Assembly: GCA_027622635.1 (NCBI GenBank) | Contig: JAQBYK010000005.1 | Span: forward strand, 1 to 20,408 | Direction of reading: 5' to 3' | DNA length: 20,408 nt | Source of the DNA: a bacterium | GTDB lineage: Bacteria; Patescibacteriota; Gracilibacteria; UBA1369; LOWO2-01-FULL-3 | Part shown: in pieces, positions 1-7,349 of the stretch | Position numbering within the stretch: the stretch's first letter is position 1 | Layout: each line of letters starts with the position of its first letter | Made by a program: the position numbers and the translations under genes | The notes under the pieces: model-generated | What the model was told of the DNA's origin: nothing | What the model saw: the letters and a program-made list of their open reading frames with translations, nothing else | Database searches by the model: none

Positions 1-1
1 A

Positions 2-1114
2 TGTGGCTTTGGTGGTCGTGCTTTAAAGAAGGAGCAGGTTCCCAAATATCTAAATTCTTCTGAAAATGTGATCTATAATAAAAGTAAGGTTTTGTATGGG
101 CTTTCTTTTGCTAAACAGCATGTCAAAAATGAAGATAAGATCATTTTGGTAGAAGGTTATTTCGATGTTATCTTGCCATATCAGCAGGGTATAAAGAATG
201 TTGTTGCGAGTTCCGGTATAGCAATTTCTAATGATCAGGCTAGAACAATAAAGAGACTTACTTCCAATGTAATTACTTGTTTTGATAGTGATTTGGCTGG
301 TTTTGAAGCTACTAAAAGAGCTTATTTTATTTTGCAGGACTTGGGATTAAATGTGAAAACACTGTCTCTTGAAGAAAAGGATCCTGCGGATTTTGTTTTG
401 AAAAATGGTGAAAAGTTCAAGAAATTGGTAGATGATGCACCAAATTTCATCACGTTTTTTATGGAAAAATTGCTTAGTCAAAATGATGTTTCAAGTCTAA
501 GCGGCAGGCAGAATGTCGTAAAAGAGCTTTTGCCTTGCTATAAAGGCATGACTCCATCAACAAGAGATTATTTTGTTAGAGAGCTGTCCGGGGCTTTGGG
601 TATTAAAGAAAAATATTTGTATGAGGAGATGGAAAATTATAAATTGCCTTCGAGTCATCCGGTTAAATTATCCGAAGAATTGAGGGATAAATTGAGTATC
701 CAGGAATTAATCTTGGCAATAAATTTGGAATATCCATTCTTGTTTAAACTGACTACGGAATTCCTAAAAAATGAGGATTTTGAAGAGTCTTTTAAAGACA
801 TTTACAAGGAACTGACTGATCAGTATAATTCGGCTCGGGAAAAATTTGAAGTTTGGGTATACGACAAAGGAGTTTTGACTGACAAAAGGGCTAAAGTCGA
901 TGTGCTTAGGCTTTATGCCGAGGAGCGCTATCATGGGTTTGGAGAAGAATCTATGGAGTTGGAGCTTGGAAAACTGATTGACAAATTAAAAAGAGATCGT
1001 AGAATGGAGAAACTCAGGGGGATACAGACAGGAATTATAGAAGCTGAGAAATCTGAAGATAAGGAGCTGTTAAAAAAGTTATTAGAGGAACAACAGGGTT
1101 TACTAAAAAATTAA
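2..1114 (+). CDS. dnaG: DNA primase DnaG, 5'-truncated by the window edge
   Basis: Primase makes the RNA primers for DNA replication and works with the replicative helicase at the fork. About 370 codons are visible and the frame is already open at base 2, so the N-terminal zinc-binding domain and the start lie outside. The first residues (GFGGRAL) match the family's end-of-N-half motif. A TOPRIM domain follows: EGYFDV carries the catalytic glutamate and FDSDLAG carries the metal-binding Asp pair. FDSD replaces the more usual FDGD. KDPADFVL closes the core. The last ~130 residues are helical and charged, as expected for the helicase-binding domain. A GTG at base 68 is an internal valine codon, not the start. 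The stop lies 3 bases before rpoD, so the two are very probably co-transcribed. Identification is secure. Confidence 0.95.
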   Translation, partial: CGFGGRALKKEQVPKYLNSSENVIYNKSKVLYGLSFAKQHVKNEDKIILVEGYFDVILPYQQGIKNVVASSGIAISNDQARTIKRLTSNVITCFDSDLAGFEATKRAYFILQDLGLNVKTLSLEEKDPADFVLKNGEKFKKLVDDAPNFITFFMEKLLSQNDVSSLSGRQNVVKELLPCYKGMTPSTRDYFVRELSGALGIKEKYLYEEMENYKLPSSHPVKLSEELRDKLSIQELILAINLEYPFLFKLTTEFLKNEDFEESFKDIYKELTDQYNSAREKFEVWVYDKGVLTDKRAKVDVLRLYAEERYHGFGEESMELELGKLIDKLKRDRRMEKLRGIQTGIIEAEKSEDKELLKKLLEEQQGLLKN

Positions 1115-1117
1115 TTT

Positions 1118-2296
1118 ATGGCTAGGACTACCAAGTTTATTACACATCCTACGGATGAGCAGCTCGAAAAGTTTCCGAAGGAGGTTCGTTCATTAATTAA
1201 AAAGGGTAAGGAGCAAGGTTTTGTGACTCATCAGGAACTTCTAAAGGCTATGCCTAATATTGAGGATGATCTGATTCTTTTGGATGAGATTTATAGTCTG
1301 TTTATGGATCTTGGTATTGAGGTTATTGATACGAAGGATTCCGGAATGTGGAATGAGAAAGAATGGAAAGGGACCGGTGAAGATGATGATGGTAAGGTTA
1401 AGGTTGCCAAAGAAAAACTTACTTCAACCGCAAGGAAGGATAAAAAGAAGAAGAAAGAGGCTGAGTATAGGGAAATTGCTAATGATTCCATACGACTTTA
1501 TCTGTGTGAAATCGGTAGAGTTGATCTTTTGACTGCTAAAGAGGAAGTAGAGTTAGCAAGGCGTATTGAAAAGGGAGATCAATCTGCTAAAGCAAAGCTT
1601 GCAGAGGCTAATCTTCGTTTGGTTGTAAGTATTGCAAAAAAATATATTGGAAGAGGCCTTTCTTTTCTGGATTTGATTCAGGAGGGCAATATAGGTTTGT
1701 TTAGGGCTGTTGAGAAATTTGATCCTAATCGTGGTTTCAAATTTTCTACTTATGCAACTTGGTGGATTAGACAGGCTATAACAAGAGCTATTGCCGATCA
1801 GGCCAGGACTATTCGTATTCCTGTACATATGGTTGAAACGATTAATAAGCTTACGCATGCGCAAAGGCGTCTTGTTCAGGAGCTTGGTCGAGAACCTTTG
1901 ATTGAAGAGCTTGCAGCTGAAATGGATATGGAAATCAAGAAAGTTCGTCATATTATGAAGATTTCACAGGATATCGTTTCTTTGGAAGCACCTGTCGGAA
2001 CCGAAGAAGATAGTAAGTTAGGCGATTTTATTGAAGACGATGAAGCTCTTTCTCCGGCTGAATCTACAAATAGACAACTAATCAAGGAAAACATTCATGA
2101 AATGCTTCAATATCTTTCTCCTCGTGAAAGAAAAATTATTGAAATGCGATTTGGTCTAAAAGATGGAGTTGGTCACACTCTTGAGGAAGTCGGACAAGAA
2201 TTTCATGTTACTCGTGAAAGAATTCGTCAAATTGAGGCTAAGGTTTTACAAAAGTTAAAGGAACATCCAACCAGTGTAAAGATCCGTCCTCATTAA
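1118..2296 (+). CDS. rpoD: Primary RNA polymerase sigma factor (sigma-70, RpoD)
   Basis: The housekeeping sigma factor directs RNA polymerase to -10/-35 promoters. The 392 residues show the sigma-70 order. A region 1.1-like segment lies at ~10-75, followed by a lysine-rich linker (~106-115). Region 1.2 is at ~123-153. Region 2 (~160-230) contains the core-binding stretch LSFLDLIQEGN and the -10 reading helix around TYATWWIRQAITRAI. Region 3 is at ~240-315. Region 4 (~330-385) carries LSPRERKIIEMRFGL and the -35 helix-turn-helix around TLEEVGQEFHVTRERIRQIE. Region 1.1 plus a full region 4 point to the primary factor rather than an alternative one. It lacks the large insert seen in proteobacterial RpoD. 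It starts 3 bases after dnaG, the classic neighbour. No Shine-Dalgarno sequence precedes the ATG. Confidence 0.97.
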   Translation: MARTTKFITHPTDEQLEKFPKEVRSLIKKGKEQGFVTHQELLKAMPNIEDDLILLDEIYSLFMDLGIEVIDTKDSGMWNEKEWKGTGEDDDGKVKVAKEKLTSTARKDKKKKKEAEYREIANDSIRLYLCEIGRVDLLTAKEEVELARRIEKGDQSAKAKLAEANLRLVVSIAKKYIGRGLSFLDLIQEGNIGLFRAVEKFDPNRGFKFSTYATWWIRQAITRAIADQARTIRIPVHMVETINKLTHAQRRLVQELGREPLIEELAAEMDMEIKKVRHIMKISQDIVSLEAPVGTEEDSKLGDFIEDDEALSPAESTNRQLIKENIHEMLQYLSPRERKIIEMRFGLKDGVGHTLEEVGQEFHVTRERIRQIEAKVLQKLKEHPTSVKIRPH

Positions 2297-2319
2297 CATT
2301 TATTAATAACCCACTTTTT

Positions 2320-2856
2320 ATGACTAAAAAGGCAACAACTAAAGATGATTCAGCTCTTAGTGATGAATTTTTGAATGTAGATGGTAGTAAGGCAACATTG
2401 ATTACAAAAGAAGGTTTGGAAAAGCTTAAAGAGGAATTGGAGGAACTTAAGACGGAAAAGAGAAAGGAAGTAGCTGCTAGAATAAAGGAAGCAATCTCCT
2501 ATGGTGATCTTTCTGAAAATTCCGAATACGAAGAAGCCAAAAATGAGCAGGCATTTGTTGAAGGTTGGATTTTGCAGTTGGAAGATAAAATCAAGCATGC
2601 GAAAATTATTTCAGAAAGAAGCAAAGCTAAAACTGTTCAGCTTGGAAGTACGGTTCATCTCAAAAATCTTACGAAAACAAGAGATGAATTAGAGATTTAC
2701 ACTATCGTTGGTTCTACCGAGGCTGATCCTTTTGAAGGGAAAGTATCTAATGAATCACCTGTTGGTACAGTGCTTTTAGATAAGCAAAGGGGTGCAAAAG
2801 TTAAAGTTGTTGCTCCGGTTGGCTCTATAGAATATGAAATCGTAAAGATTGACTAG
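2320..2856 (+). CDS. greA: Transcription elongation factor GreA
   Basis: GreA enters the secondary channel of RNA polymerase and stimulates cleavage of backtracked RNA. The 178 residues contain the N-terminal coiled coil (~26-97). Its tip, GDLSENSEY, holds the two acidic residues (D63, E66) that coordinate the catalytic metal in the family. The C-terminal FKBP-like domain follows, with VQLGSTVHL and SPVGTVLLDKQRGAKVKV. It is about 20 residues longer than the usual ~158. The extra part is a polar N-terminal tail (residues 1-22) without a domain. Another start could exist, but the first ATG after the rpoD stop (23 bases away) fits best. It is the third gene of the dnaG-rpoD cluster. No Shine-Dalgarno sequence is seen. 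Confidence 0.95.
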   Translation: MTKKATTKDDSALSDEFLNVDGSKATLITKEGLEKLKEELEELKTEKRKEVAARIKEAISYGDLSENSEYEEAKNEQAFVEGWILQLEDKIKHAKIISERSKAKTVQLGSTVHLKNLTKTRDELEIYTIVGSTEADPFEGKVSNESPVGTVLLDKQRGAKVKVVAPVGSIEYEIVKID

Positions 2857-2867
2857 TTTTTTCTAGT
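2852..2867 (+). terminator. Short hairpin joining the two convergent stop codons after greA
   Basis: ACTAG and CTAGT form a 5-bp stem around a loop of six T. A T-rich run (TCTTTTCTTTTT) follows on the + strand. The greA stop (TAG) lies in the left arm and the stop of the convergent membrane-protein gene lies in the right arm. This could be a weak terminator for the dnaG-rpoD-greA transcript. The stem is short and AT-rich, so confidence is low. No T-tract follows it on the - strand. Confidence 0.35.
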
Positions 2868-3294
2868 GTCTTTTCTTTTTGTTTGGGAGATACTTCCTTT
2901 CTTCTTTTTTTGTGTGTACTTGTCTGGTTTGAACGTTTCTTTTTTCTTTCGGATAACTGACTTTATAGGTATGAATAGTTTTGTATAGAAAATATAATAG
3001 ACCCATTAGGCTTAAGTATAGCCAGATTCTCATAGAGAAATATATTATGTTTTCGTATCTTATCAATGTGAGAAGTATAAATATTATTCCGAATATTACT
3101 AAGTTTGATCCTGTTTTTTTAAACAATCTTTTGAAAGCAAAGTCATCTCTCTTTCGTTTTTTGTAGATGGCTGAAAATATTATACCTCCCAGTATAAGAA
3201 CGAGTATAAGTATGACCATCGGGATATAATAACTGAACTCCTTTCCGGGGGCTTTATCAAAGAGGTAGCCTAAAATTGATTTTATTGTTTCCAT
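2863..3294 (-). CDS. Small membrane protein with three predicted transmembrane helices, unknown function
   Basis: I do not recognise this family. The 143 residues show three hydrophobic stretches long enough to cross the membrane, at ~22-44, ~63-83 and ~88-107. A basic loop (YKKRKRDD) separates the first two. The tail is strongly cationic and ends in NKKKRH. The start codon lies inside the last codons of lgt, a 13-bp overlap, so it is translated from the same message or from a promoter within lgt. The downstream end is 6 bases from the greA stop on the other strand. Linkage to lgt suggests an envelope role, but this is inference from position only. Confidence 0.7.
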   Translation of the reverse strand: METIKSILGYLFDKAPGKEFSYYIPMVILILVLILGGIIFSAIYKKRKRDDFAFKRLFKKTGSNLVIFGIIFILLTLIRYENIIYFSMRIWLYLSLMGLLYFLYKTIHTYKVSYPKEKRNVQTRQVHTKKEERKYLPNKKKRH

Positions 3295-4067
3295 CGGCGC
3301 TTATTATAGCGAAGAAATAAAAATATGCCAGAGCTAATGAATACTATTGAAGCGATGATTTGTGGCATTCGTGCTCCTAAAATGAGCCATGTGTCGTCAC
3401 CTCTGGTAAATCCTTCCAGAAAGCGCAATAATGCGTAGAGGGAGATCCCAATTGTCCCAATGAATCCCTCTTTTAGAGTTTTTACTTTTTCACTTTGGCT
3501 AAGTAAATATAATGCTGTGCTTATAGCTCCGGAATATAGGAATGCATATATTTGGCTTGGGTGGATTGGTACGGCAAATTTAATTGCCGGACTTTCAAAG
3601 TTGACTGCCCAGGGTAGATGTGATGGATTTCCATAATTTATTCCTTCGAAAAATGCTCCGATATGGGCAATTGCTAATGCCAATATTAATGATGGAACTA
3701 AAACATCCAGCCATTTCCAGAAATTTTGTTCAGATTTCTTGCAGTCAAAGTATAAAAATATGAAAAATGCAATTATTCCTCCCCAAAGACTGAGTCCCTT
3801 GTCCCATATTGCGAAAAGACTTAGGAAAGTTTTACCGGAGAATTCATAAAAATATATATCGTAATTTGCGAATATTGCTAATAGTCTTGCTCCAATTATC
3901 GAGATTAGAATGAGTCTGAATGAATTATTGCTTAAAAATTGTAGTTTTAGGTTGTTTTTAACACTGAGTTTGATTAGTGCGTATGTGCCAGTTATGACCG
4001 CAATCGCAAAAAATACCCAAATAGTATGCAGTACAAAAATATTACTTTCAAAAATTATTGGTTTCAT
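3282..4067 (-). CDS. lgt: Divergent prolipoprotein diacylglyceryl transferase (Lgt)
   Basis: Lgt moves a diacylglyceryl group from phosphatidylglycerol to the lipobox cysteine of prolipoproteins in the cytoplasmic membrane. The 261 residues have about seven hydrophobic segments and the family's landmarks in order: IIGARLL (~58-63), GLSLWGG (~91-97), the block AHIGAFFEGINYG (~134-146), LPWAV (~151-155), the hallmark IHPSQIY (~168-174) and LRFLEGFTRGD (~214-224). Several residues important in the E. coli enzyme differ. The GMSFHGG histidine is Trp95, and the signature Arg of G-R-x-G-N-F is His135 with the Asn replaced by Ala138. Fold identity is well supported; standard catalysis is less certain. 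The gene abuts the upstream gene with no gap and overlaps the next by 13 bp. A probable client in the window is the lipoprotein fusion protein at 15682-17247. Confidence 0.85.
   Translation of the reverse strand: MKPIIFESNIFVLHTIWVFFAIAVITGTYALIKLSVKNNLKLQFLSNNSFRLILISIIGARLLAIFANYDIYFYEFSGKTFLSLFAIWDKGLSLWGGIIAFFIFLYFDCKKSEQNFWKWLDVLVPSLILALAIAHIGAFFEGINYGNPSHLPWAVNFESPAIKFAVPIHPSQIYAFLYSGAISTALYLLSQSEKVKTLKEGFIGTIGISLYALLRFLEGFTRGDDTWLILGARMPQIIASIVFISSGIFLFLRYNKRRWKQ
3303..3331 (-). promoter_or_regulatory. Possible promoter inside the 3' end of lgt for the small membrane protein
   Basis: On the - strand, CTGGCA (3331-3326) and a perfect TATAAT (3308-3303) are separated by 17 bp. The predicted transcript start would be at about 3296, two bases before the ATG of the downstream gene, so the message would be almost leaderless. 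The hexamers also encode lgt residues (Tyr-Asn in the -10), so chance is possible. Confidence 0.35.
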
Positions 4068-5471
4068 CTAAAAGTTCAATAAAGTTATAATTGTGCCAAA
4101 TAAAAAAACCGGAAATAGCACTATGTTTGCCAGAAAGCTTTTCTTGAAGAAGTTTACTTTGAGTGCTGTACTCATGTGTAGTAAGAAGAGTGTTACGAGT
4201 ACGTACTTGAATATTTTGCTGTCATAGACCAAAAGCCCTTCAGGTATGTTTGGTAAACCGAAATCTTTTGTTTTTAAATATAGCGCCGCGAAGTAATATA
4301 TGACATAAAATGCAAGTAACCAGCCTGTAAGTGCGTTTAATTCCTGAATAAATGATGTTAAAAGATTCTCTTCTATGTTCGCGGTACTTTGCTTATCTTT
4401 GTATGTTTTTTTTGCATTTGCCAATTTGATTTTTGTATTCTTTCGTTTTTCCCAGACGCATTTAATAGAATTTTTTACTTTGTCTTTGTATTCCGGTGTT
4501 GGTTCTTTGAAGTATAACTGAATCAGTTGCCATATTTGTTTGTTGTATCCTTTGATTTCTTCTTTGATTGCAATGATTTCCGGAGGAGTCGTGAAAGCAT
4601 CTTTTATTCTGGAGAGGAATGAATTGACGAATTTTGCTCCACCCGATGTTTTTTCTTCACTGGTAATATGTTCTTTCTGCCATGACTCAATTTTTTCCGT
4701 TATATCTTCGGAAATACTTTTTTTATGGCCACTTTGATTTAAATTGTCCAGTAATTGTTTTGTTTGAAGTTGAAATTCAAACTTTTTTCCTTCGTGATCT
4801 TTTTCTATGATGTTTTTTTCCTGGTCTTGAATGAATTTCAATAATTCCTCTGCTGTTGTCAGGATATAATCTGTGTTTGTACTATTTTTAATGCGAAGTA
4901 ATTTATCGATTTTTTTATTAATTTCAGCTTTGTTGTCCGGTCCAATTTCTTTATCGAAATTTTGTAGAAGTATGTTTACTTGTTTAAGGATTTCTTCAAT
5001 TTTAGCTTTAGTGAATTCTATCTGTTTTTGTTCGACTAGATTTTCTTCTTCCGGGGCTTCTTCTTGTTTCTTTGTAACTTCATCTTCTTTACTTTGATCT
5101 GTTGTAATCTGTGCTTGCAGGTTTTGAGTTCCTTTTGTTCGTGCGTCTTTTATTTCTTGCTCGGTTGCGCCTTCTTTCCAGATTGCACTTACATTTAAGT
5201 CGTATTCTGTTTTTAATTTTTGAAAGGCCTCACTTTCATCTTTTGATGGAATTGTTCCGGTTACTAATTTGGAATTTTTGTCGATTGCTTCGAAAACAAA
5301 TTTACTGTGACCCTCTTTGATATCTTCTTTTTCTTCAGATTCGTTTAGGTTGATAATAGTAAATCCCAACTGTCCCAGCTCTTCTCTTGCTGTGGCTTCG
5401 TCTGGAGCTTCGACAGATCCACTTAATTTTTTTCCGTCTTTATTGGAAACTGTATACTTGAATATAGGCAT
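4068..5471 (-). CDS. Membrane-anchored coiled-coil protein with two GspF/PilC-type N-terminal modules, unknown function
   Basis: No known full-length match is recognised. Residues 1-44 (starting MPIFKYTVSNKDGKKLSGSV) resemble the short N-terminal module of GspF/PilC, the inner-membrane platform of type II secretion and type IV pili. The pattern is F-x-Y-x-(4)-D-G-K-x-(2)-G, then an A-rich helix and a G-(F/L)-x-(2)-I end. Residues 57-100 repeat it in weaker form. The T2SSF helical domains that should follow are absent. Instead there is a long charged, Gln/Glu/Lys-rich helical region (~115-370), then three hydrophobic segments (~381-398, ~419-437, ~443-465). The likely topology is a large cytoplasmic part with a C-terminal membrane anchor. 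It ends directly at the lgt start. A pilus- or secretion-linked role is only a hint. Confidence 0.75.
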   Translation of the reverse strand: MPIFKYTVSNKDGKKLSGSVEAPDEATAREELGQLGFTIINLNESEEKEDIKEGHSKFVFEAIDKNSKLVTGTIPSKDESEAFQKLKTEYDLNVSAIWKEGATEQEIKDARTKGTQNLQAQITTDQSKEDEVTKKQEEAPEEENLVEQKQIEFTKAKIEEILKQVNILLQNFDKEIGPDNKAEINKKIDKLLRIKNSTNTDYILTTAEELLKFIQDQEKNIIEKDHEGKKFEFQLQTKQLLDNLNQSGHKKSISEDITEKIESWQKEHITSEEKTSGGAKFVNSFLSRIKDAFTTPPEIIAIKEEIKGYNKQIWQLIQLYFKEPTPEYKDKVKNSIKCVWEKRKNTKIKLANAKKTYKDKQSTANIEENLLTSFIQELNALTGWLLAFYVIYYFAALYLKTKDFGLPNIPEGLLVYDSKIFKYVLVTLFLLHMSTALKVNFFKKSFLANIVLFPVFLFGTIITLLNF

Positions 5472-5477
5472 GCGTTT

Positions 5478-5505
5478 ATTTTATCAAAGCTATTAGGATA
5501 AGCAA
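5478..5505 (-). promoter_or_regulatory. Possible leaderless-type promoter for the 467-residue gene
   Basis: TAAAAT (5483-5478 on the - strand) matches the -10 consensus at five of six bases and lies six bases before the ATG, so transcription would start at the A of the start codon. A weak -35 (TTGCTT, 5505-5500) sits 16 bp upstream at the edge of the foldback. A similar spacing is seen before priA. Confidence 0.4.
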
Positions 5506-5674
5506 AGGTGAGCTTAAGTATTTGGTGAAGTGACAATAGCGGATATTTGGGGAACCATTCCTTTTGAGCGACTGTCTGTTTTATGCAGCTTAGCTGCAAA
5601 AACAGAAGAAGTGAGAAACCGAATGGTCCAAATAGTAGCGTGTCACAAAGCAAATACTTAAGCTCATCTTTGCT
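5501..5674. repeat. 174-bp imperfect inverted repeat (long hairpin or MITE-like element)
   Basis: The outer arms 5501-5524 and 5651-5674 are reverse complements at 23 of 24 positions. Going inward, further paired blocks occur in register: 5530-5535 with 5641-5646, 5544-5550 with 5628-5634, 5554-5560 with 5621-5627, 5575-5582 with 5599-5606, and the centre 5585-5590 with 5592-5597 (GCAGCT T AGCTGC). About 57 base pairs are interrupted by small internal loops. The element fills 174 of the 202 bp between pyrG and the next gene. Its right end meets the last base of the pyrG stop codon. On the - strand it would be read as a long RNA hairpin after pyrG. No clear target-site duplication is seen. It could be a miniature foldback element, a terminator or processing site, or a structured RNA. 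Confidence 0.85.
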
Positions 5675-7281
5675 CACTTAGCAGCTTGAATAAAGCCCTT
5701 AAATAGAGGATGGGGTTTGTTTGGACGGGATTTGAACTCCGGATGGAATTGGCTTCCTATCATAAATGGATGATCGTTTATCTCGGCAATTTCTACTAAG
5801 TTGCCCTTAGGATAAATTCCTGAAAAGGTCATACCCGATTTTTCCAGAGGTTTTATGAATTTGTTATTCACTTCATATCTGTGTCGATGTCTTTCGTGTA
5901 TTAAGCTTTTGCCGTACAGCTTGCCTACGCGACTAGCTTTTTTGAGGCGACATGGGTATTGTCCAAGTCTTAAAGTTCCTCCTTTGTCACTTGTAATAGA
6001 CTGTCCCGGTAGGAAGTGGATTATGTAATTGTCTTTTGTTGTTTTGCCTTTTTCGTCAAATTCTTCAGAAGTAATTTTGTTGTTTTTTAATACGTGTCTG
6101 GCGAACTCAATCGTCATGATTTGCATGCCTAAGCATAGGCCTAAGTATGGAATTTTGTTTTCGCGGGCGTACTTTGCAGCCATGATTTTCCCTTCTACTC
6201 CTCTTACGCCAAAACCTCCGGGAACAACCATGCCGTCGGCCTTTTTTAATTGATCCCATGTCTTGGAATCATTTTCTTCCAATTTTTCTGAAGATATCCA
6301 TATTATTTTGGGATCCCTGTTTGCGTGGTAGCATGCGATTTTTATTGATTCGATTACGCTCAAATAAGCATCATCCAGCCCTGTGTATTTCCCAACGAGT
6401 GCTATCCTTAACGGTTTTTTCTTTGCTTTGATTTTTTTATCAACGCTTTCCCATTCCTTAATATCTGGTTTGATGCGACCAAGATGAAGTTTTTTGGCAA
6501 TTAGTTCGGTAATTTTATATTGTTGAAGGTTTAGTGGTACTTCGTAGATTGATCCTACTGTTTGTGCTGGAATAACGTATTTTTCATCTACATCACAGAA
6601 TAAAGCGATTTTTTTGAGATGTTCCTTTTTGATTGGATGATCTGCACGCGCGAGTATCATATCCGGTTGTATTCCGATTGATCTGAGCTCTCTAACAGAG
6701 GCCTGAGTTGGTTTTGTTTTTAGTTCTTTAGACGCGGCCAGATATGGTAAAAGAGTTAGATGGATGAAGAAAACATTTTCCGGACCATATTCGTAGCGCA
6801 TTTGGCGTATAGCTTCCAGATAGGGGAGTCCTTCAATGTCTCCCACGGTACCTCCAATTTCTACCATCATTATATCACACTTACCTTTTTTTGCGGCTTC
6901 GGTGATCTTGTTTTTAATTGCATTCGTTATATGAGGAATAATTTGGATTGTACGTCCAAGAAAATCACCTTGCCTTTCTTTGTCCAAAACTTCTCCATAA
7001 ACTTTTCCGGTTGTTACCGATGAAAGTTTTGAAAGACTTGTGTCGATGAATCTTTCGTAATGTCCGAGATCGAGATCTGTCTCACCTCCGTCGTCGGTTA
7101 CGAACACTTCTCCATGCTGAAAGGGACTCATTGTTCCGGGGTCGACATTGAGGTAAGGATCTAGCTTCTGAGTGAAGACTTTTTGGCCTGAGGCCTTTAG
7201 CAATGCACCGATTGACGCTACAGCTATTCCCTTACCTAATGAACTACAGACACCTCCCGTAACAAAGATGTATTTACACAA
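5674..7281 (-). CDS. pyrG: CTP synthase (glutamine-hydrolysing)
   Basis: CTP synthase makes CTP from UTP, ATP and glutamine, the last step of de novo pyrimidine nucleotide synthesis. The 535 residues match the family's usual length. The N-terminal synthetase domain starts KYIFVTGGVCSSLGKGI (P-loop-like) and contains LDPYLNVDPGTMSPFQHGEVFV. The C-terminal class I glutamine amidotransferase has VPGGFGVRG, the nucleophile Cys383 in GLCLGMQ, and the His513/Glu515 pair in FHPEF. The start must be TTG at 7281: an in-frame TAA lies eight codons upstream of the first Lys of the family motif and no ATG or GTG is available. No Shine-Dalgarno sequence is seen. It follows trpS by 68 bp and is followed at once by the large inverted repeat. 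Confidence 0.97.
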   Translation of the reverse strand: MCKYIFVTGGVCSSLGKGIAVASIGALLKASGQKVFTQKLDPYLNVDPGTMSPFQHGEVFVTDDGGETDLDLGHYERFIDTSLSKLSSVTTGKVYGEVLDKERQGDFLGRTIQIIPHITNAIKNKITEAAKKGKCDIMMVEIGGTVGDIEGLPYLEAIRQMRYEYGPENVFFIHLTLLPYLAASKELKTKPTQASVRELRSIGIQPDMILARADHPIKKEHLKKIALFCDVDEKYVIPAQTVGSIYEVPLNLQQYKITELIAKKLHLGRIKPDIKEWESVDKKIKAKKKPLRIALVGKYTGLDDAYLSVIESIKIACYHANRDPKIIWISSEKLEENDSKTWDQLKKADGMVVPGGFGVRGVEGKIMAAKYARENKIPYLGLCLGMQIMTIEFARHVLKNNKITSEEFDEKGKTTKDNYIIHFLPGQSITSDKGGTLRLGQYPCRLKKASRVGKLYGKSLIHERHRHRYEVNNKFIKPLEKSGMTFSGIYPKGNLVEIAEINDHPFMIGSQFHPEFKSRPNKPHPLFKGFIQAAK

Positions 7282-7313
7282 AAGTTCGAAATGTTAAATT
7301 GCCCTACCTCAAT

Positions 7314-7342
7314 AATTTAGTTGAAGCATGGTTAAAGTGCAA
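7314..7342 (-). promoter_or_regulatory. Possible promoter upstream of pyrG
   Basis: On the - strand TTGCAC (7342-7337) and TAAATT (7319-7314) are spaced by 17 bp in the 68-bp gap between trpS and pyrG. The -10 matches at four of six bases. The predicted start gives a leader of about 25 nt. No attenuator is evident. Confidence 0.3.
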
Positions 7343-7349
7343 GAGGCTT

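Noticed and set aside
1553..1951. 132-codon open frame on the - strand opposite rpoD
   Set aside because: It lies wholly within the highly conserved region 2-3 of rpoD and looks like a shadow of its codon pattern; no domain is visible.
5423..5677. 84-codon open frame on the - strand starting at a GTG that overlaps the pyrG stop
   Set aside because: It runs through the inverted repeat and into the first codons of the 467-residue gene in another frame. Its composition looks random and no family is recognised. It is explained by the hairpin sequence.
7282..7349. Possible pyrG attenuation by reiterative transcription as in Gram-positive pyrG leaders
   Set aside because: No GGGC at the predicted transcript start and no terminator hairpin in the 68-bp gap.
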